From Endomychus coccineus (Eukaryota > Arthropoda > Insecta > Coleoptera > Endomychidae), in contig OY294068.1 of NCBI GenBank assembly GCA_958510875.1, positions 12,191,282 to 12,255,281 of the forward strand: a DNA stretch of 64,000 nucleotides. Direction: 5' to 3'. Position 1 is the first letter of the stretch, and each line of letters opens with the position of its first letter. The position numbers were made by a program, and so were the translations under genes. The notes beneath the pieces were generated by a model. It was not told the DNA's origin. It saw nothing but the letters and a program-made list of their open reading frames with translations, and made no database searches. This document shows, in pieces, positions 21,900 to 33,984 of this stretch.

Positions 21900-22240
21900 G
21901 CAGTTAGACCTCTTGATGGGGTCCATTGTACGCCCTTGGAACAAGACTCATTCCAGCAAAGGTAGAGGTGACGCCAAAGGCGAGAGTACCTACTGCTTGG
22001 GTTGATTCTTTTATGACTTCAGGCGGCATGTATGCTCTACTGAGGTATTGCAACCTAACAGAAGTCAGTAATCGGCATTCTACTAGGATATGAGAGGCAG
22101 TTTCGTACATGCATCTACAACAACCTGGATCATCAACAATGATCATTAAGTGTAGATGTATGTTTAGGTTAGGTGTGTGATGGCCTGTAAGAAGTATTGT
22201 CACCAGTTTCATGCCTCTTCTGCCCATGGAGACAGTTAGT
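21900..22240 (-). pseudogene. LINE ORF2 C-terminal knuckle, copy Z2
   Basis: The minus-strand frame 21904-22227 ends a LINE ORF2: LTGHHTPNLNIHLHLM, then PGCCRCMYETASHILVECRLL, a cysteine-histidine knuckle. It is the same family as 33985-34980, where PGCSRCEK..ENASHILVECP is found. Only the last hundred or so residues remain. No catalytic domain is present, so it is a dead fragment. Confidence 0.7.
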
Positions 22241-22249
22241 GTAATTTAG

Positions 22250-22905
22250 TTCATTTTTTCCTCACCCTCTCTTCAAAGAAATTTGTCAATAGACATTTTG
22301 CTATGCGTGCAATGATTTGTTATATGATAACATATTCAACAATAACACCTGTTCCTTATTAGATTGAATAATACTAGGAGGTCGGTTCGAAAATTAAGAC
22401 GGAATGACTGAGTAAGTCGAAAAGAAGAAAGACTTCGTTCGCTACGCTCACTCCGTTTTTCGCATAAATCGATCAAGAGAGCGAGCCGCAATCTGTCTGG
22501 TTGCGCAAGCCTGATTCTTTAGCACTGCCAAAGGTATGGATGAGTGTTCAAAATGTATGTAACTCGAAAACCAACAACAGGTCGTAAGAGCCGAAAGGAG
22601 GAATAAGCCGATTAAGAGAGTGTGCCGCATTTTATCTAGTTGAGCGATACAATCGTCCAGATAGTTAGCACACCGAATAGTTCGCGAAACTAAGCGAATT
22701 GCGTCGAGTACTTCGACGAACCGCTCTGCTAAATAACTCGAAAACTGTTTAAGAAACGACATTGAATTTTTATGTCAGTAAAGTTCGAGCATCATATCAT
22801 TGATTCAAGAAGCGACCCCATAAACTATGCTCACTCCGTCTCAACAAAATCTGAAAACTGATTCCAATTAGTAGATGCCCAATTCAAATGTATACACAGT
22901 AACAC
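22250..22905. other. Unassigned, with an internal ~142-bp imperfect duplication
   Basis: Two diverged units lie around 22465-22600 and 22607-22742: GATCAAGAGAGCGAGCCGCA against GATTAAGAGAGTGTGCCGCA, and GTTGCGCAAGC against GTTGAGCGATAC. A 104-residue minus-strand ORF (22448-22762) spans both and has a hydrophobic run in the middle (LLIGLFLLSALTTCCWF), but the duplicated layout suggests chance. Confidence 0.4.
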
Positions 22906-22913
22906 AACTAACT

Positions 22914-24228
22914 ACATATAAAATTCTCGGTAAATAAGTCATACTAGCACTATGCTTATTATTTTCATCTTTACGTATGTTTCGGTCTCCCGACCATCAT
23001 CAGAAGACGTCTTTATTATACCAATTTTAATAAAAATGCCCACGTCGTCGAAACGAATAGAAACACGAACAATCGAAATTATAACACGTTGATATTTCAA
23101 GTATATAAATTAAGAATCCGCTGCTAAGCAATATTCTTATAAACTCTAAATACATATAGAATCACAGTATGTTATACGACTGAAGGACTGAACTAAAAAT
23201 AAAACGTTCAAGTATCCATTTTCGAACCAGATGTTGAAAATTTATGAGTTAGTAGAAAAAGGTTGTCAGACCATATTGGAAATATTTCTGTTTGAGCATT
23301 CTACCTAAAATATACTTTTAACATTATAAAGACGCATGTAGGAATTTGCAAGGGTTTTAATTAAATTAATATAAATCTGACTTAATGATTGGATATCTGT
23401 TCTATGATTCACAGACTTGGAGTCACGTTTTATGTGGATCATCTCCAGAATAGATCTTTTATCATCAAAGCAGTGTTTAGCAAGGGCGGTGGAATTTTCT
23501 AAGCGTTTGTTTCTTGTACTTTACTTATGGCCATACAATCTTTTTTGTAAATACTGTTTAGATATTCCTGTATAAGTCCCACCGCAATCTAAACAATTCA
23601 ATTTGTATACTGTGTGGGTTTGTTTATCTTTAGGTATTGAAGGTTTTGGATTTGAAAAATATTCCCCAACACAGTCAGTAGGTTTAGGCGCAACATTTAT
23701 ATCATACTTTTTTAAACATTCCCTAATTTTCTCCGGAATGTATGGTAAAGTTATAAAAATATCTGTATTACCGTTTATTTTATTTATGTATGACTTTCCA
23801 TTATAGATTTTGTTTATTCTTTCTTTAATGATGGGTTCGAAAAATGTTTTTGGGTAGCCATTCATTACCAGTGTATTACGAATAGGTTTTAAATTTTGGG
23901 AACGGTCCTCTGGTAAATTGTAGGTAGGAGCTCCAATATTACTTACAATGGGTCTTTAACTGTTACGTAGTTTTGGAAACCCATAGATATAAGGTGCTTG
24001 CCCATTATGGCAATTTATTTTTCAATTCAATACGGCTTATCTTATTTGTGTCACTTTGTACTAATAATGTAGGATCAGATTTTAATTTTTTGTAATTTGT
24101 TTCATCATTTAATAGATTTTCTATTTCGTTTTCGTGATCATTTCTATGCATTATGACGAATCGTACGTAAAGACGAAAATAATAAGCATATGTGCTAGTG
24201 TGACCTATTTTCCGAGAATTTTATATAT
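22914..24228 (-). mobile_element. Internally deleted Penelope-like element with inverted arms
   Basis: About 65-bp arms at 22916-22982 and 24162-24226 are inverted copies, sharing AATTCTCGG..ATA..TCA.AC and CTTATTATTTTC.TCTTTACGTA. Between them, on the minus strand, come the RT N-terminal part (NEIENLLNDETNYKKLKSDPT; then IVSNIGAPTYN with frame changes, 23870-24150) and, without the catalytic RT blocks, the frame 23521-23865. That frame joins IIKERINKIYNGKSYINK to HTVYKLNCLDCGGTYTGIS, the start of the GIY-YIG nuclease. The nuclease tail continues past a stop (STRNK..LENSTALAKHCFDD). The RT palm is deleted, so the copy is dead. The Y-x-G of the nuclease reads Y-T-G here. Confidence 0.8.
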
Positions 24229-24239
24229 AATTAACTAAC

Positions 24240-24965
24240 TAACTCTAGCTATGCATCAGGAGGGATGTAAGCTCTTTCAATTCCAAAGATAATCATGGTT
24301 TAATGATACTTTTCCATTCATTCATCCATCTAATAAATTATTCATTACTTCCAAATTCCTAGACAGAGAACGAAATGTCAGCGAGGGTTTATTAATGTCA
24401 ACGATGGAGTCATGAAGTTAAACCGTTTCAATGTATTCGGAGTGTCGGTAAAAATATGAAATTATAAGAGCAACGAAGTCTGGTATTTTAGTATTATCTG
24501 CAGGTGCATCACACAAAGAGAAGAATTTAAATGCACCAACGCTAGTTGAAAATTCAGTTTTTTGTTCGCATCTGCATTCGTTTAAGTTAGAATCACGTAA
24601 TCCTCGTAATAAGTTCAATTTGAAATTCTGACGCCCGCCGACCTATACGTCCTTTCAAACTCATGAGCAAAGTGGACACCGACGACGGGCTCGGGTATGT
24701 TGCAGCTATAATTTAGAAACCGTTCACATGTAAAATATTAGAGATGGAGTCATTTGTGTAGTGCTTCAACTGCCCTGAATCTCATCAAATCTTTTTCGTA
24801 ACCCTTGAGACCTAGAAGGAAACGAGATATTATTCATATGGGATGCGGAATGTCAACTCTCTGTTATTTTACTACCGCTTGCACCAGGTTTTTTATGCGC
24901 TCTATTATAATCATTACTGTCAAACTTTAATGTTTGCCTGGAACTCTCAATTTACTGAAATGAGG
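24240..24965. other. No gene recognised
   Basis: Short ORFs only. The 66-residue minus-strand frame at 24418-24618 has no domain. Confidence 0.35.
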
Positions 24966-24972
24966 TTGATAT

Positions 24973-25640
24973 CATTAGCAGTTTCACTGGATCTAAACCA
25001 ATTCACTCTCACCGAAAGTTGTTGGGACCAAAATAATACATGTGCGGAAAGCTAAATAAACGGCACTGTACAATTTTCACTAGAATAACTGTTATCTTGG
25101 GAACAAACACAACATTCAATCATTCAATCAAAGTGGGGACCAACAAGTCCTATGCACTTAGTCCGCTTTATGGGTCTACTGATGAGAGGGGTAAAGGGTT
25201 TTGTCTCAATTTTGAGACCAAATTCCACACCACTTCGGTGTGCCCTGAAATCCATAGGAGGTTCTTGCTTACATGAGATCTTGGCACATTGATGCTTGAC
25301 TATGCCAGGTGATGGTCTTCAGAAGTGTCTTTCTATATTGAACTGGACACATCCATCCTATAGCGTAAATTTCCGCTTGGGAAATGTTTTGCCTAAGCTT
25401 TCAGAGTATTCGGTTACAGGTCCATATGTTTCAATTCCTTCCGCTGTTTTAGATCCATCAGTATACTATTTAATGGCCTTTATACTGAGTCTTGTGATGT
25501 TGCTTCTGACCCATTCACTTTTGCGACATACCTTCGTGTTAAATTCTTTTACGAAGTTTATCTTATTCTGGGGCATACCCAAGCTTACTGATTTGGTGGG
25601 AGGGATCCATACTTACGTTTAGTGATTCCCTCTCTAGTCA
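24973..25640 (-). pseudogene. LINE RNase H domain fragment, RH1
   Basis: Minus-strand reading gives the RNase H start WYTDGSKTAEGIE.YGP..EYSESLGKTF (about 25380-25480), where the first D is the catalytic aspartate. It then gives a decayed W-x-x-GH block (LWISGHTEVV, about 25220-25260) near the end of the domain. RNase H removes the RNA strand during reverse transcription in some LINE clades. Stops interrupt the frame. Part of the adjacent segment (24973-25160) is repeated at 35428-35600, which shows a second copy of the family. Confidence 0.7.
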
Positions 25641-25749
25641 TTAAAATATGTTGTCCTTACCATATGGAGGGGTTTCAAGTTTAGAAGAAGCTTAGAGGAA
25701 AACCTATATGTTCCAAGAACATCGTGTGAACCAGTAGTGAAATGTAGGG

Positions 25750-26900
25750 AGAAGAGATAGGCATCCGTATTTTTCGAAGGCTTGGAGGTTGTAGGCATAG
25801 GTGAAGAGTTTCACAATTTCGCTGTTCGATAAAAAAATTAGGTCCGGTAGGAAGAAGTTTGGCAGATCTCGAGCTCTCCCATCTGGAATCTCTTGTGGTG
25901 AAACAACAGACGAGATTTGTGATTAATACTGACCATGGAAATATGTATAGAAAAGGGAGCGATCTCCCACCTTTCTACGAAGTTCTAGAGAGGTCAATGA
26001 ACTCGTAAGTGTGACATCATCAGTCAAACGAATTGCTCTCCTCTTGATGGAATCCAAGAGCCTCAGCGCATGTTTCGAACTTCAAACATGTGAACATCAC
26101 CCCAGTGCTTTGTACATTATGAGGAGCTGCTAGGATGTAAGCTAGCTCTTGGCACGGAACAGAAAATCAAGTTTTTGTGAAGCAGTTTTTGCAATGGACT
26201 TTACACGATCATCCCATGAGAGGGCGCTGTTTGGTGGTGATCCCGAAATTATCAGATCCTCATTCAAAAATATTTGCCAGATCTCCATTAATTGCGTCAA
26301 CCTGTCACTGTCTCTCTCCTCTGGCTTGATTGGATAGTATAGGGGCTCTAGATGAGAAGGCGGTATAAAGTGTATCATCATCTTCAAAGCTGTGGACGGG
26401 ACAGATGATCACTTCCAGCAGATCGTTGATCGTTGCAAAAACAAAGTTGGTACCAAGACAGATTCCTGTAGAACACCAGCGTTGATAGTCATTGTAGCGG
26501 AGGATACTCAGTCAAACACCACATGGAATGATCTTTCTGGGAGAAAACTCGATTGTAAGCAACAAAGTTGAGGCGGCAAACCATATGACAGAAGTTTGCC
26601 AAGAAGACTTCAGTGCCAGACTCGGTCAAATGCTTTGTTGATATCCAATGTTACAGCTAGAGATAGATTTTCCATGTTTTTCAATAGATTTCTGCCTTAG
26701 ATGTGTAATAGTAGGCAAGCAGGTCTCCTGTTGATCTCACTCACGATTTTGGAGTTCTCTAGGTATTGGATGGGCTCGATATTGATTGCTTTCCCCATCA
26801 CTTCAAAGATCTGAATATGAAATGCATTTCCTTCAGATTCTTTTTTGTAAGATGGGAATAAATTCCTGTTGAAATAGTAGCTATTTCATTGGAGTGCTGT
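25750..26900 (-). pseudogene. LINE reverse transcriptase (FADD family), F2
   Basis: The longest copy of this LINE family here, read on the minus strand with several frame changes. Blocks in order are STGDLLAY (about 26740), LAVTLDINKAFDRVWH (about 26640), RT blocks 3-4 (NAGVLQESVLVPTLFL, about 26470), a decayed FADD (here SFEDDDTLY, about 26390), the thumb ALSWDDRVKSIAKTASQKLDFLF (26142-26387), then LRLLDSIKRRAIRLTDD..LTSSLTSLELRRKVGD (about 25980-26060) and the C-terminal FYTYFHG...EISSV block (about 25900). FADD changed to FEDD, so the catalytic site is lost along with the frame. The block order confirms that the pieces at 17.3, 43.5, 47.9, 49.8 and 56.7 kb belong to one family. Confidence 0.8.
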
Positions 26901-26904
26901 CATC

Positions 26905-27650
26905 CCATTCAGTCCGTATATTAAGGAAGAATTGTCGTGATATTAAAAATTACCTCCGGATGACAGGAGAGCATTGACTCATGGAATATCGAGCTAATGC
27001 ACTGAAATGGAACTAGCAATTGTCTGAAATTGAATCAGGTTTCCTTTATAAAGTGTATCACGGATATTGCGACACTGCGAAGGTGTCTAGAATGTAATTA
27101 GATTTTTCCCGGCGGAATAAATCTAGCCGATATCTTGCAGCTAACCCTTTTAAAACGTACTGGTCTCTGAGAAACTCATTTGTACAATTTTCAGCTCCTA
27201 CAACCGACCGAGGCAATAAATTAGAGGGCTAATTGTTTGCCCTATCACTTCAACCTGCATATATAAGTAGAAGGGCGGCATTAATTACCTACCCATCGCT
27301 ATCTATCTTCTATTCATACAATCCAAGACTACACTATCGTGAAACAATGCTTTTAATGAAAGATCAGAAAGGACACATTGAAACCCTTCCCAAGTGTTAT
27401 GCAAATGCCCATTGATATACATTGTACTTCGGGAAAGCATTTTTAGATTTTATGTAAATGTTTTACTTGAATAATGGAGTTTGAAATTAGAGGCGTGAAA
27501 TTATACATGCCATATTGATAATGAACCTGGCAATCACATCAATCGATTGGAGAATATTCAGGAAATGAAGTACTCATCATAATTGTAGATAGAAATGTAC
27601 AGGGGGGCAAATTTCTCCATGTTTATAATGCAGCTCAGTTTTATGAAGGG
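26905..27650. other. No gene recognised
   Basis: AT-rich, short ORFs only (60 residues at 27233-27415). Confidence 0.35.
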
Positions 27651-27654
27651 GTGT

Positions 27655-28430
27655 AATAATAATAATGATAATGATAACAATTTTTATTGTCCATAAGACT
27701 CTCGAGAGAGGACTGTTTGGTCCGGCTAAGGCCGGGAGTAGATTCAGCAAGCAACACCTTTTCGTGGTTCTCGAGATAAGTAACCCTACGGGGAGAAACT
27801 AACGTTGTCAATGCATAAGATCCGGTGAACTGTGCACCACATACATTTCACCACTAAAACCATGATATCGTGCCTTCCTGTTCTCTGGTCGAAATGGATT
27901 CACGGGCTTGGTAGACATATGCGGTACGCTATTTGAACGAAGCCGAACAGTGACTCGTCAAACGTTCCTGGTGAAACAGGTAACACCAGGAGGTGGAATT
28001 GACCATAGCCCAGAAGGGGCAGTATATGAATCTAGCAAGCAAGCTCCACTTTGGGTCCGCCTGAAGTGGGTCCGCCTAAAGTAACTGCGCCGGGGGTAGA
28101 ATGCTGCACCACATGGCTCTACTCATAAAGTCCGGTGTCGGTGCTTCATATGCCAGACCTCTGGGAAATTGATTCGCGGCCGAGGCAACGATATGTGGAA
28201 GACCGATGATAGGAGGTCGACGGCGACTCGTCAAATGAGAGCTGTTATATTAATAACACCAACACGAGTAGATAGGGGGAGAGGGGCCCAGCCGGTCCAA
28301 AAGACCGTCTCCGCAAGTAAGGCGTTGGTCTCTGTCGGGCAGTGGCGTGCTGTTAAGTGAGAGGGCCCTATGAACATTTCTAGAGTCTAACGACGGGAAG
28401 GCAGGGGGCGTAAAAACCCCCACAGTTAAT
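27655..28430 (-). repeat. GC-rich LINE-like untranslated region with imperfect dimer
   Basis: Much richer in GC than its neighbours. Two diverged units (about 27690-28000 and 28005-28265) share the landmarks CAGCAAGCAA / TAGCAAGCAAG, CATAAGATCCGGTG / CATAAAGTCCGGTG, GACTCGTCAAA and TAACACCA. At the low-coordinate end a TTTTTATTGTCC stretch next to a TAATAATAATAATGATAATG run would, on the minus strand, be an AATAAA signal plus a TAA-type tail, as at the 3' end of several LINE clades. A 63-codon plus-strand ORF (28169-28360) lies inside, with no recognised domain. Confidence 0.45.
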
Positions 28431-28649
28431 ATCGTGTTCATAAGACTAATGATACAACATGGTATAGACAAGTCAAGAATATACCGGTAAGTAAGTAAAC
28501 AATTATTAAATAGGTAGATAAATACGTATTTTAGTACAACAAATAAGACAGAAAAGGAAAGCAAAAAAGAAAGCATTGAGTAACTGTTCGAGAAGTAACA
28601 CATTTCAATTATAGCCCGATATCTACTATACTTATTTATGAATATGGAA

Positions 28650-29125
28650 TTAGAATTGAAATTGAAGGAAATGAGCAAAACTTCATGGATCATCCGTTAT
28701 TACAGATGCCAAATACTCAGAAACACTGCAAAGTGCATATTCTTGCAAAAGTTTATGAACTCCCTTCTGGGCTTTCTTCATACAGGGACATCTTATGCTG
28801 AGGTATCAACAGGTCTGGTCGGCCTCTAGTAGGATCAGTATGATTGAAATCATTTCGGGGAAAAGAACCGACATTTATCTTGACATATATAAAAGTTACA
28901 TAGAATGGGTAGTAATTGCAATTGTCGGAAGATGTTTCTACATGAGGTTCTTCTATGTGCTCCTACCATACTTCTTACTGCAAGCTCCTGCATTATGAAG
29001 ACTCGGTCCGATTTAGATGCAGATCCCCAGAATATGATGCCATAAGAACATCTTAAATAGAGCTGTACATAATAATAGGATAGGAGTATCCATCTACTCG
29101 TAAGACTGTGCAAGCTCCTCAATGC
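28650..29125 (-). pseudogene. LINE RT C-terminal region, J1
   Basis: The minus-strand frame 28850-29122 reads YLRCSYGIIFWGSASKSDRVFIMQELAVRSMVGAHRRTSCRNIFRQLQLLPI, the conserved connection region after the RT thumb in Jockey/CR1-type LINEs. Below 28850, after frame changes, the usual end block follows in degraded form. No catalytic part is present. It is a 5'-truncated remnant, possibly of the family found at 30.5-31.7 kb. Confidence 0.7.
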
Positions 29126-29129
29126 ATAG

Positions 29130-30470
29130 CATATGGTTGATAATTTGCAACATTACATGTAATGTGAAAAAATAGAATCTTCATTCATATAGTTATCAAC
29201 CAAATCATGTTACAATTTAAGCAAAACAGTCCTCAGCATCTTCTAGTATTCACTTGAGAGTCTGTACAGGTGTTGTACTAAATGAAACTGACATCCTACA
29301 ATATTGGATTCTGGAAATGCTTTATACATCTAACTTGAATGGCTTCAAAGGCAGACGAAGTAATTGACGGCATCTTTCTCTATATAGTCAAAAGCAGGAA
29401 AATACGTTTGGTGAAGTTTATTTAGCAGTAGACAAACAAATATAATGGTCATTTTTTGAAACCAATAATGGTAAATATTCTTAAGGTCATTTTCAAATTA
29501 CTTATATTTCCCACGAATCTCTTTGAATTCTGGTACTTAATTTTTCGTTCTGAAATATTATCTGAAATAAAAATATAACCGGGAAGAAAGTCTTAAATGC
29601 AATCGGTCGATAGTGGCCGTATAACCAGACGATAATCCATCTAAAAATTTAGATCATGTATTCCGAAAATAGATACCACTAGAAACATTTTGACAAACTT
29701 GTCCAGTGGCTTATCTAAAGGGGGTCCTTTCCTTTTCCATTACATTCTACCATGGTAGGAATAATTTTACTCATCTTAAGGAGTGCTAATGCTCACGATA
29801 AATCAAAATCATCCAATAGGATTCAGATCTGACGTAATGCTATCATCATATTAATTAATAAGAAGTCCTCCGATTTTGAAAAGGCAATATAGCGCAAAGG
29901 TTCCAATTACTACTGTCGCATTCATCCAGAGTGAAGGAAATTGAAAACGACAATATGTATCACATTTCTTGAGCTACGATATAATTCTGTCGAGCTGATT
30001 AAATTATTGTGTGTTCATTAAGCATAATTTTATCGTATCCATTGGCAAACCGTAATTCAATCTTTTCGTATTGCGGACAGGAAATAAAAGAGACGAATAC
30101 GTGACCATACCATGGTGATATTTATTTGCAGTATACAGCGCATTAGCTGTGTTTATTTATGCCATGTGAACCCAGCCACTAATTTAGTTTCATGCTGATA
30201 ACAAACAACACCTATCTAAATACTAAAACATGAAAATTATAAATGCTTAGGTCAATTTACTACCAGATCTTATCTGCAATTTATACATTGGCGACATTAT
30301 ATCTGAGTACATATATCTATGTCTAGCTACTGACTAGCAAAATGTATGTCTAACACATTTAATGTGTTTGAACTAAGTTGCATTTCCTGATTGATTGAAG
30401 AATAAAAGGGTTAATTTGAAAGCCAAGGGTAAGTAAGTGTACTGTTTGAGGCTTCGAACTTCTATCAGCC
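29130..30470. other. No gene recognised
   Basis: AT-rich sequence without ORFs of note on either strand. Confidence 0.4.
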
Positions 30471-30479
30471 ACAAAATAT

Positions 30480-31709
30480 TGTTATTTGGGGTGAGAGGAT
30501 GTTTGGAGGTAGAAAGTATTCACAGACCGCGAGTTCGGCCGAGAAACTAGGAAATTGACTCTTTCCAGCAGCATGGGACAGTCAATTAGGTCATTGAGCA
30601 ACTTGAACAAACTGGCCTGGAGTACATAATTATTTCTGCGTGAAAGAGATGACATATTGAATCTATCTAACAGGAAAGATTTAGGAATACCCCTGATAGG
30701 ATAAAAACCGTCTATCCTGAAGCCCAGGTACTTCAAAAAAAGCGGCGCTGAACAGATTCCAGGGCATCTCTATAAACGGCATAACCAGGGAACCAAATCA
30801 CAGATGAGTACTCAAGCCGCGATCGCACAAATGTTACCAACAACAATTTGAGCGTGCCTATGTCTGAAAAATCACGACAGCTTCGGCATATAAAAGACTG
30901 AGTACACTTAGACCTATTGAAATATCATTGACAAAGTTGTTAAAGAATACTGGTCCCAAAATTGATTCTTGGGGGACTCCTGGAGAAACAAGATATTCAA
31001 CCGATCTCTGCCCATTTACCACGAGGAATCGCCGCCTATCACTAAGATAAGAGCGATGAAAGATAAGAGTTCCACAGAGAAACCAGTTCCATCAAGTTTA
31101 CCTAGCAGAAGTCTGTGTTCAAGCCTGTCGAAGGTCTTGGATAGATCGTTATATATGACATCGACTTGGAAGCCGGAATCCATATTTTCAGCTATGTATT
31201 GTGTGACAGATGCCAGTTGGTGAATGTGGAACGACCCATTACAAAACCGTGGTGTATATTAAGGAGGCGTGAATGTGGACTTTGAAATATACTCTATCGT
31301 AGATAAGAATCTCCAAGGCCTTAGCAAAATATGGAAAGATGCTTATAGGTCTATAATTATGCACATCTGTTCTGTCACCACTTTTGAAGATCGAACAGAC
31401 TGTCGTCTGCTTCCATATTATTGGGAAAGTACAGGAGGTAAGACACCTATTGAAAAAGCGAGCGAGGGGTACTGAAAAAATGGGTGCGCAGTCTCTGAGC
31501 AGAAACGCCGGAATCATATTGGAATATTTATTTTTGATCTTTTTGAGGGCGAATTCAGCTTCCTCTTGGGAGAAACAGAGAATGGGTATATCATGCTCAT
31601 TACTTAGAGACTCCAAATCTAAATTGGCTAAGGTGGCTTGAGTTATATAACTTTGACTGAAGAGATGAGCAAATGTGTTGGAAATTTCCTGCGAGGTAGT
31701 CAATTTCAT
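30480..31709 (-). pseudogene. LINE reverse transcriptase, J2
   Basis: The minus-strand frame 31239-31709 (156 residues) is the N-terminal RT region of a Jockey-type LINE: FALKKIKNKYSNMIPAFLLRD, PLARFFNRCLTSC, WKQTTVCSIFKSGDRTDVHNYRPISIFPYFAKALEILIYD. The following RT blocks (31239 down to 30740) are readable only with stops and shifts, for example GFVMGRST near 31240, RSRLEYSSVIWFPGY near 30800 and the C-terminal block at 30482-30736 (SLLDRFNMSSLSRRNNYVLQ). The element once encoded a full RT and is now dead. The catalytic Asp-Asp box lies in a degraded part and I could not locate it. Confidence 0.75.
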
Positions 31710-31749
31710 ACAGCGGAAAAACCACGTGTACCTTTCTTGAAATTAATAA

Positions 31750-32340
31750 AATTCCAAAGCTTCATAGGATCCACATTAATTCAATTGGTCTAATGTCTTC
31801 TAAATTAGGTGAAACTCTTTCCAAATATACTTGAGTTTTCCATATTTTCTCTCAATAATAATTTATTGGTTACAATACTTATAACTATGAAACTTCTTGT
31901 TTAATAAAAATATTCGTGCTTAAATAGCTTGGATTAAATATGGATATCTAATTTCTATTCATGGTATCTCTAAGCACATCTCTTTGTATGAGATAAATGA
32001 AGTTATTTATCAATATACTGTGGTCTTCCCTTTTTATTGTGAAGTTTCTTATAAAGTATAAATAAGTAATTATCTTTTCAATTCAACCAAACCGCAGAAG
32101 CCTGAAAGTAAAACCAATTCGCTTTTCAGATCCGAATCTTTAACATCTTTTTCTACCTGACTATCGAACTCTCCTACCTGATTACCTGGCTTAGTCGGAT
32201 GTAAACATGGCCAACTGTTAAATTATAAAATAATGACATTATTATCCCCCCACTACAATTAATAGGATGACGGCTTGGCGTTATTGGTCAGTATGGCATA
32301 GTGGGGGAGAAAACATGTGCAGCTGTCGCGCATATCTCTA
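31750..32340. other. Upstream region with a C-rich/G-rich inverted repeat
   Basis: Mostly AT-rich. At 32246-32255 CCCCCCACTA pairs with TAGTGGGGG at 32299-32307, giving a hairpin about 60 bp long immediately upstream of the candidate transcription start. It may be a small fold-back element or a regulatory structure. Confidence 0.4.
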
Positions 32341-32359
32341 ACGTGCTTTCCGTACGTTC

Positions 32360-32630
32360 AGTCTATTTTAAACCTTCGTTGGTGAGGTGTGTGTTTGCTG
32401 GCGTTTATTCGCGTGAGAGTACGTAAAAACGTTTCCGTTTCCGTCGCTAACCTCTTGGATTCTTCATAGACAGCCGTCCATCTGTCGTTTCTTATATGCG
32501 AGGATATATTTTAGTGTTAACCTTTTCAAATTTTTGATAGAAAAAATAGTTTTTGTGTTATGTGTTCATGAAGTGCTGTTTGTGCCTTGACTTGTTAAAC
32601 ATATTTCTGGATTAATTATGTGTTCTAAAG
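32360..32630 (+). promoter_or_regulatory. Candidate transcription start and 5' UTR exon
   Basis: An arthropod-type initiator TCAGTC (32358-32363) is followed by about 270 bp with a clearly higher GC content and many GTTT/CGTTTCCG strings, as in insect 5' UTRs. It ends with TTCTAAAG|GTAGGA, a possible donor at 32631. Joined to the acceptor at 36710, the ATG at 32618 would make only a seven-codon upstream ORF (MCSKASG, stop) before the next ATG at 36727. The pairing of the two exons is an inference; the donor is not strong. Confidence 0.35.
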
Positions 32631-32639
32631 GTAGGATAC

Positions 32640-33980
32640 AATCCAAACTTGAATCAATTCACTCGAGTTTGTAGGCAAATCCACGTTTTTAAGTCACACG
32701 TCTCAATAATTTGGTTAGTCTATTTTAGACTGCGTAATGGTTCCTTCATATGGAACAAAAAAGCATCCCACCGTATAGCATTAATAAGCACATTGTTTTC
32801 CAACCGTGGTAATGTTGAATCAAGTTATCTGAACCACTTAAAACCAGATGACCTGCAATAATTTGGTATCGTATCATTCATTTAGTTATTAACTGAAACA
32901 ACGATTATGAGTTCTTATAATTGACACTTCACTCGAGGAAAACATTGTTGATAGATCGATTTCCCTTTTAGGTATTATCCTAGTCGAAAACGATAATTCA
33001 TTTGGTTCTCCTAGGATCTGAACAAAACCGTAAGCTTTTTAGTCACGTCCAGTAAATACCTACATCAATCAAACGCACCACACGTTCCAAGATATCGATG
33101 TTTGTATCGCCGAAACAAGTTGTCAAAGTAGAAGCATAACTGTGTAAAAAATAAAATAAGTTCCATGTCCTATTTATGAATTCTTGTCTTCAACTCAAGT
33201 TAAATTAACATGGAAATACCTTATGTTATTTGTAGAAATCAGTGTACCATCGCATATATATAGGCACCAAAACATATTCGATAAAGTTCCAGTGTCAGTT
33301 TCAGAATATTATCGTAATTGAAAGGAATTATCCTAAAAACCCCTTTTTCACTTGATCCGTTGAAAATTATCTCTTCCATTTCCCCCAGCTATTCTCTATA
33401 GGATAACGACGTCCAGTAGTAGACTATTAACTTTCCATTTCTAATCTCTTCATTGTTGGCGAGCTTTTGTTGGATTATAATTACTTAACTGGAATTTGAC
33501 ATTTCGTAAAAATTTATTTCCGACCCTAGAATCCGCTTCAGTTAATCATGAATTAAATGCGAAATTTCCGCTACAGTTACTTCCATTATCTTGCATAGTC
33601 CATTTTTCTAGCACGTCATAAGCTCGATCTAAAAGGATCGCCCAAAAAGCTGGTCGAAAATATTACGACGTAAGTTAAACCGTCAGCATCAATGTTCCAA
33701 TACCTCCGAAATGTATTTGAAATGTTCTTAGTTCCAAAATGGAAAAGAACACTCTCCCAATAAATATCATTTTCATGCTCAAGTAGAATTATTGATATAC
33801 TTATTGGTAACTCATAAATGACATCAACGAAATGGAAACGTCTGATATTGTTGAGTTTTGTATTCGGAATTGAACTGAATAGAAAAGTTTTAGATTCCTA
33901 ATTGGTCTATAGGAATTTTGTATGATTACTACTTCACTGGCTAATACGGGATACTGAATATATCATGAATTAAGAAAAAA
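32640..33980. other. Candidate intron, no other feature
   Basis: AT-rich, with no recognised element until the LINE fragment at 33.98 kb. If the two exons above belong together, this and all the sequence to 36710 is a 4.08-kb intron. Confidence 0.35.
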
Positions 33981-33984
33981 GTTT

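Noticed and set aside
28250..28693. 147-residue minus-strand ORF with hydrophobic stretches
   Set aside because: Overlaps the GC-rich repeat block and AT-rich DNA; hydrophobicity follows from T-rich codons and no family is recognised.
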